Source: Xiphias gladius (taxonomy: Eukaryota; Chordata; Actinopteri; Istiophoriformes; Xiphiidae). From it: a stretch of DNA of 64,000 bases. This document shows, piece after piece, positions 1 through 13,601 of this stretch. Location of the stretch: assembly GCF_016859285.1 (NCBI RefSeq), contig NC_053405.1, forward strand, positions 6,872,260 to 6,936,259, in the 5' to 3' direction. Every line of letters starts with the position of its first letter. Position 1 is the first letter of the stretch. The notes beneath the pieces are model-generated. The model was not told the DNA's origin, ran no database searches, and worked only from the letters and a program-made list of their open reading frames with translations. A program made the position numbers and the translations under genes.

Positions 1-1774
1 TTAGTCCCCAGTATGGGTCAAGCTCCAAAAATGCATAATTCTGAAAACCTCCCAGTGTATGGCCAGATCTGTCAAACGTCACACCACCAGATTTTAATCC
101 AATCAACCTGGCTCAAGCTTCGACGCGACACAACGCAACCCTGCATTAGCCAAACAGACGCATACAAGCAAGTTCCTGGCAGACACCTTGTTCCATAAAG
201 TATTTCTACTGCTTACCCGATGATCATCACAAGGAAGGTTAAAAAGATTATCACTCTGAGTATTATAAACCACTGTGCAGTGTTTCGGCATCTGGCAAGC
301 CTTTAAGCTCATTAATCTGTTAGCGTTCACTGGGATTTCCTGGACCAGTGCTGCCCCTTCCATTATTTTAGTCTGAGCGTTTGCTCATTTTGTCAGACTT
401 GAAAAAAAGCTCCTCCCGAGTCACAGAAGACATCATAGCCTACAACTGTTTTCACAGGCTGTGAAGTGTGTCCCATGTTGAGTAAACTGACTTTTTAAGT
501 GTAAAAACACTGGGGCCTTATTTAAATAGCTAATGTTCCCCGCTTGCTAAGTACCAAGACACCGGCTGCACACCGGCTATAAACCACAAGGAGATTTTCT
601 TTGTAAGCTACAATTAAATACCATCACCTTCTGTAGATGAAGAAAATCAGGACAGTGTTTCTTTCAAAATATTAATTTGAGAAACAACTAAGGAAACAGG
701 AGGAGATTTCAAAATGCGAGCACCGTAACATGATGCAAAAGTGAAGGACGAAGCAGGAAATGAGTACAATTTTCAATCATGAGTCGAGTCAGCCATTAAC
801 ATTTAACCTCAATGATTGATGCAGGCGTACTTCAAGTATCATTTTATTCCTGTAGCCTTTCAAATCAAAGTAGAAGAGAAGTGGGAAACTTTGAATGGTT
901 GTAATCAGCTTCTCATCCGTTCTGCACAAACCATTGTTTCCCGAAACAAAAAACACAGTGATGGGGGTACAAAGAAGTGTGAGAATTTGATTGGCTGTCT
1001 ATGGTCCACCGATTCACACAAGTTCAGCTGTTGACAACTTTTTGTTTGGCTTTTGACAAGTTTGTTTATTACCCACACAGCGGTCAAGTTTGATCACTCA
1101 GCTCCCCAGGAATTGAATTGTTTTCCGGTGACTTGTTGATCATGTTGCTTGCAGTGTGAATGCAGTGTTATGGGAGGAATATAATGAAAGTTTTCCCAAC
1201 AGTGAAAGGCAGCAAGAGTGCATGTGTATAGTGTGAATACTAAAAAATGTAAGCCACAAACCAGCAACAGCGTATAACAGCTAAACAAATGAACCAAAAA
1301 AGGAACAAACCAAGCACAAAACCTCCATCCCTTTGTAACTCTGTCTTTATATCTATGTGTAATTCTCTTTATCACTCCTAATCAGTGTATTAGGCAGCTG
1401 TAACCATCCCATTAAGTGTCCTCAAACCTTGTTAATGCCCCACTGTAGAGTGTGTTTCAGTGTGTTTTGGACTAGCAGGATACAGACTGTGCCCTGAGTC
1501 AGCAGACAAGAGTGGATGTGAATGTTAAAATGACTAAATGCCAGCTCAGTAATGAGAAATCGTCCTAAACTGTCAGCGGCGGCCTGCACCAAATGCTCCA
1601 TTTGGATTAGGACACCTATGGTCTGTGGCCCGCAAACAGGAAACAGACTGCGCTCTAATAAGGTGAAGTTTTCAGGAAGTGAGAAACATCCGTTCATTTA
1701 TCCAGTGACATCTCTGCATTTCAAGAAGTATTTTATTGTGCTTAGCAAGTTTGCGGAAGCAAGTTTGTCTGTGC

Positions 1775-1814
1775 GTGCGTGTGTGTGTGCGTGTGTCTGT
1801 GTGTGTGTGTGTGA
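1775..1814. repeat. (TG)n-rich microsatellite
   Basis: Imperfect TG repeat interspersed with CG, giving a GTGCGTGTGTGTG pattern. It is one of many dinucleotide tracts in the first 13 kb. Confidence 0.85.
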
Positions 1815-4800
1815 ACATCAATGGCCTCATTGTGCAGTGGACACTCAGAAGGTGTTTCCTTGTATATACTGTGGCTCGGGGACAAACGGTGAGCTCTCCC
1901 ATCCCAACTCTTCCGGACCCATTTTTATGTCCCACAACTGTGACCCCAGGAACTAGAGAGTTGTAACAGCGTCACATATTGGTACTTGAAACGTTATCTC
2001 TGGGCACATTACAGTGATAATCCTTAAAGCGAAATCATGTGGCTTTTAAATGCACAAAAAGTAAATTCTTTTTCACAATATAAAAGTGGGATGCTACGAG
2101 GGTGAACGGGTGGTGTGCAGCGGTTCTTTAGAGCTTTTTCACTGAAAGCAGCTGCCTGCTGCAGCTGCGAAAATGATGCTATGAGAACAGTGAGAGTAAA
2201 TCGAAACCGTAAAGCTGAGCTCCGGACAGCTAAAAACACGAGCTGAAACTCGCTAGTAAGCCGCCTAAAGCCGAGGGCAGCTGCGGATACCGGCCATATA
2301 TCTCTGTGGGTTCATCAATACGAGCCACCCCTTTCACGTAGCCGCATTGTTTGCACATTTTCATTTGATACGTTGGTATTAATAAAATATTGATTCCTGC
2401 CGCTTCAAGTATATATCTGTAGCATTCCTTTCGCTGCCATTTGACCGGCATCTCTCTCCTCGGCAGTGCAGGGCTCTCTCTCGCCTTAGTTTGAACAACA
2501 TTAACATTAGCAGGTGAAGGTCTGCCGCCTCTCTACGGGAATCTGTACATGACCAAAGAATGAGTGTGTGAGTCATGCTCAGCGTCACGCTGTGTGTGTG
2601 GCTGCCTGTTTGGCTTCCCTCTCTCCCTCTCACACGCTGGCCTGATGCAGTGTCTCTACACGGCAGTGGACGTGGCTGCTGTCCTTGCGCATATGGGCTG
2701 TTGAACTTGCCAAAAGTCCCACATCTCTCTCCGATTCATCATGTTACTATAATGCCTCTTTATCTCAGTGGCCTTGTCCATGTTACTGTCCCTTTTACCG
2801 TTTTATCTGTGCACTTACACACTCGGGCACTCCAGTGGGAAATCACTCTTTCGGATGCTTTTTTTTAAAATTTAATAGTCTGAGGAGGGACTAGGAGCAC
2901 CAGGAACTCGTGATTAAGATGCTTGAAAGGATGTTGGAAAGGACTCGTGCAGAGGTTTAAAGAGAGACTGCAAATGCCAGAATATTCCTCTCTGCAAAGC
3001 AGCAACACTTCTCTCACTCTCCCTGATTGCACCGCTCTCAACCTATATCTACTCTTTTCTTGACTTGTCTTCACAACCGTCACTGTCATTACATCACAAG
3101 AAATACCTATTTCAAGTCCCACGAACCAGTTTTTTATGAAAGGTCCGATTGTTGAAGTCATCATGAGGCTGGCAGGACAGAGAGCTCCGCGCATCTCATG
3201 TCCTGCAATGTGACCGGAGTGGAACAAAGCAGGTGAAAACCTATTGATAACAACATTCTGGTCTCAGAACTTATCATGCAACACAATAGGCCTTGGTAAA
3301 AACCCCCAGCATGCTCAATATCATGCTGCATGCCTTTCAATCCTGCACGTTTTGTTTCATGTATATCCACCCACTTTATCAATGAAGTACGGTAAACTAC
3401 CATCTCTTCCTTCCTTATCAGATGTATTAAAAGGAACTTTAGATAACTTTGATTTCTTTTTTTTTCTTTTTTTTTTTGGGAGTTTTAGAAAGAGTTGTCG
3501 CCCATTAGTACGAATTTTGGTTGCAAGTGGTCAGCAAGAATCTTTATGTGGGTAAATTTTCCTTATTGAGCCGACTAAGCACACTTCTTAAACTATGGTT
3601 GTATATTCTAGTGTGTCTTTCCCTTGTTTCCAGCAGTATGGAAAATGTTTTTTTTTCTCTTTTTTATGAATTTGTGTACATACTTGGATATGTGTGTGGG
3701 GTATATGCTAAGAAATTTAATTAATTTATTTATTCATTTACACAGTATGTTTATGTTGCTTTCCTCACATATTTTCTTTGTGAGGAAGGTTGTTTCAAAC
3801 TGTTGTTTCAACTTTTGGTCCATTTTTTCCTGCTAAGTTTGTCTTGGACATTTTTCCACCGTACACATTGATTATCTGAGGTTTTACAAGGCTTCTTATG
3901 TCTCGGGACTGTCCTCCCGGGAAATTCATCAGCATCAGTGATGCTGGTCGTCTCATCATCAAGCATGACCACAATCAATCCATAACCTTAACCATGTGTT
4001 TATTATTGCCACAATGAGAATGAAGCTCCCCTGACCTTGGCAAAGTAGTCAATTCAACCCAAACCGTGATCTTTCCCTGAACCTTAGTCGTTTTTCTGCT
4101 TCAACCTAACCAAACCTTAACCACGGCACTGTCGTTTCTTCAAACTTGTTTATTTTTCAACAGTGATTTGTAATGCTCTTGGAAGGCACAGGCACAATTA
4201 TGTCTTCCATCCAGTCCAGAAAGTGCATCTCTGTGTCGTTCTAGAGAGCATAGACCAACTACGTATTTTTACTGCTCAATGTGGAGGTCTGGCGGGTATG
4301 TCTCTTCCACACACCATTCCTTTTCTTGTGCTTTGTTTTGGCCCCCTACTGTTGATGCATATTGCATTGCATCATTTTTTCTTTTTTTCGGTGATTGATT
4401 ATTGATTAGCTGGATGTACAAAACCTCTTTCTCTCTCTGTACATTAAGTCCTCTGAGATCATGTTGTGATAAAGGACTTTATAAATAAATGATACTGAAC
4501 TTGAACTAATTGTGTTCTGTTCAGTTCCAATATACAGTCATATTTTATTCGCTTTGATCGTATTGTGCAGTGTATTTCCATTCTGTATTCTATTCTGTTT
4601 GATTTGAACATCATTTCACTAATCATCCGGCTTCAACCAGCAGTTCAGTCTTTTCCACGATGACCATATGAAAACCCTAAACCTCGTGTCTCACCCCCAC
4701 CCTGGTCGGCACCGGGCTCTTTTATCAAAGCCGGGGAAGCTACTTTGATTTAGCAGACAAACGCAGAGTCTGTAATGATGGACTCGGCGGAGCACCCCCT

Positions 4801-5260
4801 CCAGAGTGATTGCAGGCCACGTCGTTTGTTGGCGTTGTTTTAGATGCATCAATCTCACCGCTCAATGGAGTGGACGCCCGCTGCCACTGCGCAGCATTCA
4901 AGTTATCCTTCAGTCAATTAGTCATGAAGTTGAGAAGGAAAACTGATGGAGGAAGTTTTTTTTTCTACCAGAATGACCTCAATCTGTTATTTCAAAGAAG
5001 TGACAGAAAGTCACCAGTGCAGACAGAGGGAAAACTTCCCTGCTGTTTTGCATAGAATTGGAGTTTACTTTTCATTTCAGAAGGGGTTGTTTTGGAGGAC
5101 TTGTATTTTTTCATTTTTTTAAAAGAAAGTATGAGCACACACACACACACACTCACCAACACATCCCCTCACTCCTTGACGAGAGTGGAAAAACCTCATT
5201 AAGATCAAAGACTTGTTTCTCTTAATTACTCTGTCGCTGCAGCCCTATCCTGCCCTGACA

Positions 5261-5411
5261 CACACGCACACACACAAACACACACACACACACACACAAA
5301 GCAAAGCAGAAAACTAATTAAACAGTGGTTATTTTTAAAGCAGGATCTCTGTCTCAGAGTGTTTTCTGTGTGTGTGTGTGTGTGTGTGTATGTGTTGTGT
5401 GTGTTCAGCAT
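5261..5411. repeat. Paired (CA)n and (TG)n microsatellites
   Basis: A CA tract (about 5,261-5,298) and a TG tract (about 5,366-5,410) lie some 70 bp apart on the same strand. Because CA and TG are complementary, the two could pair as a hairpin in single-stranded form. A shorter CA tract lies just upstream at about 5,137-5,152. Confidence 0.8.
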
Positions 5412-5443
5412 CAGGGCATATGACCTAAAGGGGGTTCATACAC

Positions 5444-6440
5444 GATGATGGAAAGTAACCAAGTACATTTACTTTAAAACTTAACGTTACGTGCAACTTC
5501 ATTATTGCTCAAAAAAATCTGGCCCAGTGCTCCCAAAAGAAGAGCCGGAGAATCTTCAGCCAGTGCAGAATAGCGCAGCGCAATTAGAACTCCGCCGTAC
5601 AGCAAAAGCAAATATAGACACTGATCTCCCATGTCTGAAGGTCGAGGACAGGTTCAGATGTAGTTTTTTAACTTTGAAATATGATCGTTTTGAAACAGCC
5701 ATATTGTTTATTTTTTTTTAAAGAGGCAGGGGAGGAGGGGTCACATTACGCCACCCCGAGCAAATAGCAACGCTGTGAAAAAACAAAACAAAACAGTCAT
5801 GTATAGAGTCGTAACTCACTGAAGGAGTTCGCCGTGATTTATATCTATTTTTGTATCTCAAAAAATTTTTAAGAGGCAGCTCAAGAGGTTATTCTTGAAA
5901 ACAGGTTTGCAAAAACTGTCCGAAGACTGAGTGCCTTGTTGTATGTATATTACATGTATTTGATTATGGACCCCGGGAAGAGAGGTTGTTGCCAAGGCAA
6001 CCAGTGAGTGGGATCCCAATAATTGTACTCTCATATGATGGTTAAATAACTGAGGCCCAAAGATGTAAATCTCTCCAATATTTCACAAAAACTCACAGAA
6101 CAGATAACATTCCAAAAAGTGAATAGAGATTTAATTTCGCAGAACTCTTTCTCGCCTTTCCTACTTTAAAATGGGCCTAACTGAATGTAAAATAGCTAAA
6201 ATTACCTACACTTCAGCCACCTACATTAGTGAAATACTACCTAGGCAGCATTAACAATCTAATACTATAATATGTAATAATATATTAGTCACATGGGACA
6301 TTTTTCTGCAGAATGAGCACTTTTTTATAGACCTTCAGTACATTTAGTCGATAATTATTCTGTACTTTATTTAAGTAGGGCCTTAAATGCAGGATTATTA
6401 CTTGTAATTGTCATGTGACACTTAGAAAGCTTCCAAAGTG
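5444..6440. repeat. Interrupted copy of a teleost 'GATGGAAAGTAAC' interspersed repeat
   Basis: The left side begins with GATGGAAAGTAACCAAGTAC followed by ATTTACTT. The right side, near 6,340-6,415, contains CAGTACATTT, TACTTTATTTAAGTA and AATGCAGGATTATTACTTGTA. These match the ends and interior of an interspersed family also seen at 57,690-58,200. The middle (about 5,500-6,280) is unrelated or highly diverged, so this is either an old copy or one with an insertion. The family is non-coding; I cannot assign a class with certainty, though a non-autonomous DNA transposon is plausible. Confidence 0.5.
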
Positions 6441-6800
6441 ATTTCGTTGATGTTTTTCAAAGCAAATAGACTGTATTATTTTTGACTCCTGTGTCCCTGC
6501 AATGAAAGATTAACTAGGGATTAAAACATGGCATGCGCTGTTGGAAAAATCTACATATTAGCTTTTTGGGGATCACATTTATGCATCCCCAGAGAGGGAG
6601 AAAAATACTTCCGTTCAGTCGTGTTGTTTTGTCAAACTTTTTGCCTCATCGCAGCCCTCAAATGAAGACACGTTCGCCGATGTATATGAGCCTGTGCGGA
6701 ATAGTGACACCACACAACTGACAAGGACTTTTCTGTTATTCTTTGACTTATTCTACCGTGGCTTTGGCTCGCTTGCACATAATTTCAAGACACTTCTGCA

Positions 6801-6828
6801 TGTGTGTGTGTGTGTGTGTGTGTGTGTG
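6801..6828. repeat. (TG)n microsatellite
   Basis: Pure TG dinucleotide tract of 14 units, followed by a degenerate TGCGGGTGTG tail. Confidence 0.9.
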
Positions 6829-7159
6829 CGGGTGTGCATGGGCGTAAATCCCATCTTTTTGAATGAAATACATTTCTGATGTGCTACTGGGAGGGGAAAT
6901 CGTGTTAGATCAGGTCTTTCGCGCATGAGCAGAGAGACTCAAGTCAAGTCATCGCTCATCCCAGATGACTTATACCTGACAGCTACGTGGGATTTAAGCC
7001 TGTTTTCGTTTGTTCATTAAAGCCTCTGTAACCTCAGATGTATGAATATGATTATGCTGTATCAAAAACAATCCCTGAGCACCAAAACGACAATGTGTAT
7101 GTTCTTTGTACTTGCCAACAAAGGCCTATCTCTCGCTCTCATTTGCCAACATGGAGGCA

Positions 7160-7160
<1 letters not shown>

Positions 7161-7194
<34 letters not shown>

Positions 7195-7200
7195 CGTGCG
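7161..7200. repeat. (TG)n microsatellite with CG interruptions
   Basis: TGCGTGTGCG leads into about 12 TG units and ends in GCGTGCG. Confidence 0.9.
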
Positions 7201-9400
7201 TGGGGTATGTAGATGGCACACCTGCCACTTCAAAGCTCTAGCCAGATGTGAAAACACAGGGACTGGCTACGCAGGGACCCACAATGGGAGGTACCCATAC
7301 AGTTGAGTACCATCGTACACACATAATTATATGTGCAGAAACATAATGGCTGGAGCTCATTACAGTGCTCTAAATCATGCACCAGCCCCGTGTCATCACC
7401 TGTGGTCACACTTTGATGGTCCAACCTGCAGCAGCCACTTTGCACCATTCTTCAAATAGGCATTTGTTTTAAGATGTTTGGGCCTCACAGTTGTGCTTAC
7501 AGAACTATGTGACGGGTTGGAATAAATGTTCAACAGAGGCATGTGCTCAGCCGAACTGGCAGGGAAGCAGATCACTCTGTAATGTCTGCTTTTCTTTGTT
7601 GTTGCCTGAGGTAAAAGTATGAAAAAAAATGAACCTCATATTTCACTTTGCCAGAATACTTTCTATAGGAGGTCAATAGTTGGCCAAATGTGTCTGTAGT
7701 CAGAGTAAATTCCTTGTATTCATTTTTAAAACACAGACCAAGCATTGTATTTCAAGAAAATCTAGAGAATGGTCAATTGATCCCTATTAGGTTTCATATG
7801 TTTTTGTTTTTTTTAAATTATTATTATTGAGATAAGGTTAGCCGAAAGAGAGGAGTTCATGCAGGGTTGTAGAAATCAAAGTGCTCATTTTCTGCATAAA
7901 CAGTGTTACGGAATACGAGAACTGCTGAGACTTGGATGAGCATGAAACTCACTCAGTTAAAATGTCAAAATAGGAACAAGTGCATCTCGAAATACCATTT
8001 TTTTTACAAGTAAATCTCAAAAGTACAAGTATATTTAAAAAGGTAGGGAGAGAAGTCAGCTTCAATTCCCGAATCACAAATGCTGTTGCATATTCTGCTA
8101 ATGCTGTGTTTAAATCCAATGTTAGAAACCTAATCCCACATTCAAAATTTTAAATCGTTGCAGTTTAGGATTTTGGGGCAATCGCGGATAAACTGGATAA
8201 GCAAGTATGGTGCTGTGTTTTGTTACAAATTGTAACAACATTTGTTGCATTTAGAGGCATCCGCCAAACCAAACTGACAGAAAAACGAGGATTGTGTCTG
8301 TAATTGTGCTTTATTTACTATATATTGCACTATACTCACTGTCCCTATTTTTAGAGTGCCAAAAATCTAAATGTGACATTACTGTAATATATAGCGCCCT
8401 CAGAAATTCCCAAATGTCAATTTGCTGCCCATGCATAGTAAATTAATAAGTGGCTATTACAATATAGTGAATGAGGTACAAGGTAATGATATCAGACTTA
8501 GCTGAAATAATTATAATTGATGACCGTCGAATATGGCGATTATCGCTGAATTATCAGAGAGACTCAGTAGTGAAAAGTACTTCTACAACTAGTACCTCCT
8601 CCCACTTTTAAACTGGTTTAGCATTGTCAGCACAAACCAAGCTGGTACGTTGATAGTGCTCTGTTTGGGCTTGGACGAGTCAACCTCAGTGAGGTGTTTG
8701 ATTTATGCCCGGAATTCTTTTGCTTGTGTGCATTTTGTTTATTGTCTGTCACTATTTACGTCTCCAGCCGTCAGCCTGCGCCTCTCCCCACTCTTGGCCT
8801 CAGCCGTCTTTTCCTTTCTCTCGCTCCTGACCAACACCCCAGCCGCCTCCACTATGCTTGCCACTGTCACGTATTCCTTTTTAATACCACAAACCACTTC
8901 CCATTTCAGGGTTGATAAAGCCGCAGAACTGTTCCTCTCAGGAACCACTGAAGTGTCTGTGTCTACGTGTGTGTGTGTGTGTGGTAAGTGGAGTGTTTTT
9001 CTTATCCATTAATGCTTAATGTCATTGGCAGAGGGCACATCTCTCCATTTCCTCCCCTACAGCATTTAAGTGTTGAAACATCTATGATTGAAGTGTTGAA
9101 ATGTGACTACCTCAGCATGTTCGTCATGCTGCTCGTATGCATCCTGACTTGGGACAACCACTTCAGTAAGATCATGGCAGGTGTGCAAACACGCCTTAAA
9201 ATGGGTTTCATGTTCGGGTCTGAAACGCTATGTGTAACTGTTACACTTACATGTAAATGTCTTCTATATTTGGAGTATGTATGTGTGAGCTTGTGCATTG
9301 TGATGCATACAAGCGTGTGAATGTGTCAGCATATATATAGCGCTCCCATTTTGACTAGGCCAAGGGTCTTATCCATTGAACTGAAGAGAGTCAGACAGGT

Positions 9401-11520
9401 GGAAAACTAGACAGAAGGGAATGACATGTAACACACACACACACACACACACGAACATGAATACTCACACACGCGCGCACACGCACGCGTAACTTCACAC
9501 AAATGACCGCACGTGCGCACAAACACGATCAGTCACACACACATGCGCAGACACACTTTCCTTGTTTCAGTCAATCTTTGGCTGGCATTTCCTGTGGTTG
9601 CTCTCCCCGCATGAGATTCTCACACCTCCTCTCTCCCTGGCTGTGAGCAACACTGATCTGATGGACAGAGAGAGGGGGAGTGCAATCGGGCAGATAGTTG
9701 GCCACTGGTCGTCAGACGAAGAGACAGACTGTGTGGGAGTGGTGCCGGGACCTGAATTTTTATTCTACCCTAACTAGCCATCTTCATTCAAACATCAAAC
9801 CAGGATCAATCCAGCTAAGCAAGTTCTCCACCCTAAACGGCCATATTGGTTGTTTTTAGGGTGGGGAAACCTCTGATACGACTCATAGGAGCCTATGCTG
9901 AGTTAGGAGACATGCCACAGATAAACAGTTAAAAATGTTGAAAAATAAATAACCGACCCTTCTAAGTTGCCTCAATGATATGGTAAAGGTTTGGTCAGGT
10001 TTAGGCACAAAAACATCTCGGTTACCAACCTTTCTTTCTTTTTTCTTTTCAAGAGAAACGACCACACTGAATAGACTCGGGGGGTAATTAGAAACAGATC
10101 CAAACAGAGAGTGAACATCAGCACTGGAGGCCGCAGTTTAATGAGCAGCAGCTGTCGATAAACGCAGCAATGTCACAGACCATCGTTCAGTTTACACACT
10201 TTGTTTAGTCTCAAAAGACACGTTATTCTCCTGCAATGATCATGACCCATCGAGTTTACCCGTTTTTACTTTGCCATTACACATAATGGGCCCCTACCTG
10301 ACCCAGTCAGGCTGGTTATAATACGCCGGTCCCGGGTCCATTCTTAGCCACTCAGAACTGAGTCAGCCTGTGATGACTTCTAGTGACAGGTGCAACGAAC
10401 TTCAAACTCTCGACCAGAGCAGGCAGTGAGGCGCTACTCTCATAGCACTGGGATTGAAGGCACCTTCCAGTTTTCCTCTACAGAAAAAAAAAGTTATGTA
10501 GACATTTTGTGTTTCTCACTAAAAGCCACCGTGTGTATCAGGTCTTCCTTTCTCATAGGTTTTTAAAGGAGTTTTATTTATATATATACATATATTATAT
10601 ATAAAATAGATATGGTTATAAATTTGAATTTTGACGGTGCAGTGCTAGTTTTATTTGCCACATTACCACCACCTGTTAGTAGAGTATTGTGCCACCCATG
10701 TGTGTGCATACATGCATGGGCATGCGCAACACACAAACAAAATGGGAACCCGCTCGTCAAAAGCAGTGCTCCACAGTACTACGCATTGTCAGAAACTCCA
10801 CAGATCTCCACCTTTAAGTTACTCTTAAAGAGGAAATCTTCACATTTGCCACCGGATTTGCAAAATGCATCACAACACACTGATTGCCTGAAGGCTTTGT
10901 TTCAAGAAAATCCCTCTGTTGTTATGACCCTGGTCGTAGCCGAATCACCGTGGTGTGATATCGATTGGAGATAAAGAAGAGCAACATCTTTTGAAAAGAA
11001 AATATCACAGGCAGGCACTCTGAAGCAGGCCTCTGCCCAGTGGTAGGCTGTTAAAAGACACACATTCTGAATGAGAAGAGAAAAAAAAAGATTCAATATT
11101 TGATGGACATTAAAGAGAGAAAAAAATGGTATGTGATTTTCAAAGACTTGGATGAGACTAAGTTGGATAGCAGTAAGATTAAAAGATTACTCTGGAGAAA
11201 GTGAAAGTGAAAGATAATTGAAATGGCGTGCTGCCAAGGATATCCCAAGTCTGTGCTATATAAGGCAGACTGAGAAGAACAATGTAGGCTAGCAGATCAG
11301 TGGAGTGGTGAAAGAAAAAAAAACACACAGTACAGTAGTACATCTACTCAGTTATCTGAAACATTATAGTAGCGGTTCAGTCTGAGACAGAAGGGAAATG
11401 GTTAAAAATCTTATTAAAAACAAAACAAAGACTGCACGTCAGAAGTCGAGGCAGATGGACATAAAAGGGATAAGAGGTGTAAAGTCTAGAAATATGAAAG
11501 TTAAAAAATGGTTTGTCATC
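9401..11520. other. Non-coding stretch with CA-rich block, no gene seen
   Basis: It starts with a CA-rich alternating purine/pyrimidine block at about 9,431-9,556 (CA units mixed with CG, for example ACACACGCGCGCACACGCACG). The rest contains no recognisable exon. A short AT-rich tract (TATATATATACATATATTAT) lies at about 10,579-10,600. I see no RNA gene or transposon remnant here. Confidence 0.5.
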
Positions 11521-11557
11521 ATGAACCTAAGCACGGATGATTAACTCACACGCACGC

Positions 11558-11560
<3 letters not shown>

Positions 11561-11594
<34 letters not shown>
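11561..11594. repeat. (CA)n microsatellite
   Basis: Pure CA/AC tract of 17 units following an ACGCACGCCGC leader. Confidence 0.9.
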
Positions 11595-11596
<2 letters not shown>

Positions 11597-11799
11597 ACAG
11601 GCTGAGACATCCCGAGCATCCTCTGTGTGCCAGGCTCTTCCTCCAGGGTGAGTTAGTGGTGCTTTTAAGTGCAGACATCAAAGAGGCCTGTATGGGTGCG
11701 TAAATAGGCTTTAGGGCTGAAAAAGTTTTAGTTGTCATGAGGTTGATACCCAGTTGGTTAGACAAGGTCATGCATTGACTCAGTGACTTCTCCCTAACC

Positions 11800-11838
11800 C
11801 ACCCCCCACCACCACCACCACCCCACCTTGCTCCCTCT

Positions 11839-11869
<31 letters not shown>

Positions 11870-11993
11870 GAGTACATGGATACACAGGCGACCAACTCCA
11901 CACTGGCTTTCCAATACTGCACAGTAAACAAGCACTGAATCCAGACACATTTGAGCATATGCACCACCACCACCCCACCCCACCTCACTCCCT

Positions 11994-12078
<85 letters not shown>

Positions 12079-12175
12079 GAGTACATGGATACACAGGCGA
12101 CCAACTCCACACTGGCTTTCCAATACTGCACAGTAAACAAGCACTGAATCCAGACACATTTGAGCATATGCAGCA
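11800..12175. repeat. Tandem duplication of a CA-microsatellite unit with a 97-bp unique block
   Basis: A unit made of a C-rich leader (CACC repeats and CTCCCTCTCACAC), a CA tract and a unique block is present twice head to tail. The unique blocks are 11,867-11,963 and 12,076-12,172. They read identically over about 97 bp and are offset by 209 bp. The CA tract is about 14 units in the first copy and about 40 units in the second. The identity of the unique blocks implies a recent duplication or ongoing conversion, while the CA tracts have already diverged in length. Confidence 0.85.
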
Positions 12176-12190
12176 TGGTAATACATGTAT

Positions 12191-12455
<265 letters not shown>

Positions 12456-12499
12456 CCTGGATTATAAGTATCAAGCATAGGGTATCACATTTTGCAAAC

Positions 12500-13559
12500 A
12501 CCAACAATATTACTGCCAAATAATTATTTTTTGTTAGCATGACTGGCACTGACGTCCAGTCAAGCAGGGTATCGGGTAGCAGGTGACTGGTCGTGATACA
12601 TCTTAGAGTTGGCAGAGGAGATAAAATGAGGAGTGGGGAATGCATCGTGAGAGCCAGAGGTTGGAGTATCATGCACGGTGGTACTTCAATCACATTCAGT
12701 GATTGAGCCAGTCTCTCATACTGTGCATCATCATCCCAGCTCTGGGTTTCTGTAATAAACCCTGACATGACTATGTTCCCTGTATTTTCTCTCCGGGACT
12801 CAAACTGATGCACTGTGCTTATAGTATCATTTGCTGTAATGGCTCGGCAGCTCATCTGTGTCTCATGATGTCTTTAAATCAGTTTTGCCAAATCTCTCTT
12901 TTGAACTCACTCCAATTTGTCCCAAGTGTCACAGAAAAGTCCACGAATGAGAAGCCAGTAATTTGTTTTGTGATTTTTTTTTTTTTTTTTTTTAAATTTC
13001 CGCCCAATGTTTTGGTTGTACAGCAAATGTATTTATTGAGAAGTAATGGTTTGGCCCATTTCCAGCTGCAGCAGGCAACTGGTTTCAGTCTTGACAGATT
13101 CACTGACGAAGAAAGTTGACATCTAGGGGCTAAAGACGCTGGTAATTTTCTCAGGCGTTGTTGGAGACAAAACCAGTGTTAAAATGAGAGCAAATGTTGG
13201 ATTTACATTTGTCAGGTGGCCATTAAATAGGGCTCCATGGGATCATGGTAACTGTTTGCCCAAACGTTTGCCATTAAATTAAAAAAAATAGTCTTTCAGG
13301 GCTTGTTTTGGATTTTTAAATTTCCTCTCTTTAATTTCTTCTTCCCTCCAGCTTTCGTTTCCATCAGACTCTAGATTTAAAAGGAACATAATATTAAACT
13401 TTAAACAATTATGATGATATTGAGACTCCCTTTTTATTGAAAATGCTACCTTGCATTTATATGGCATGTTTCAAGTTATGTCATATGCAGTAGACATATC
13501 TTATCATGGTGAATCGTTATGTGATCAAAAACAAGATATAACTTATAATAAAGTAAATA

Positions 13560-13601
<42 letters not shown>

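Larger units (their letters stand above)
1..9400. other. Gene-poor region, no coding exon recognised
   Basis: I see no exon chain, no recognisable protein domain and no long open frame with plausible codon content on either strand. The open frames present are short, and several run through TG/CA repeats. The stretch from about 2,030 to 2,700 is relatively CpG-rich compared with its AT-rich surroundings and could be a promoter or CpG island, but nothing ties it to a gene. Around 3,840-4,500 the sequence has a repeat-like tail (AAATAAATGATACTGAACTT) reminiscent of retroposon 3' ends. The region may be intergenic or lie in a long intron of a gene outside the window. Confidence 0.5.

Noticed and set aside
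8650..9012. 120-codon plus-strand open frame
   Set aside because: Low-complexity composition, a TG repeat at its end, no domain and no splice context; judged chance.
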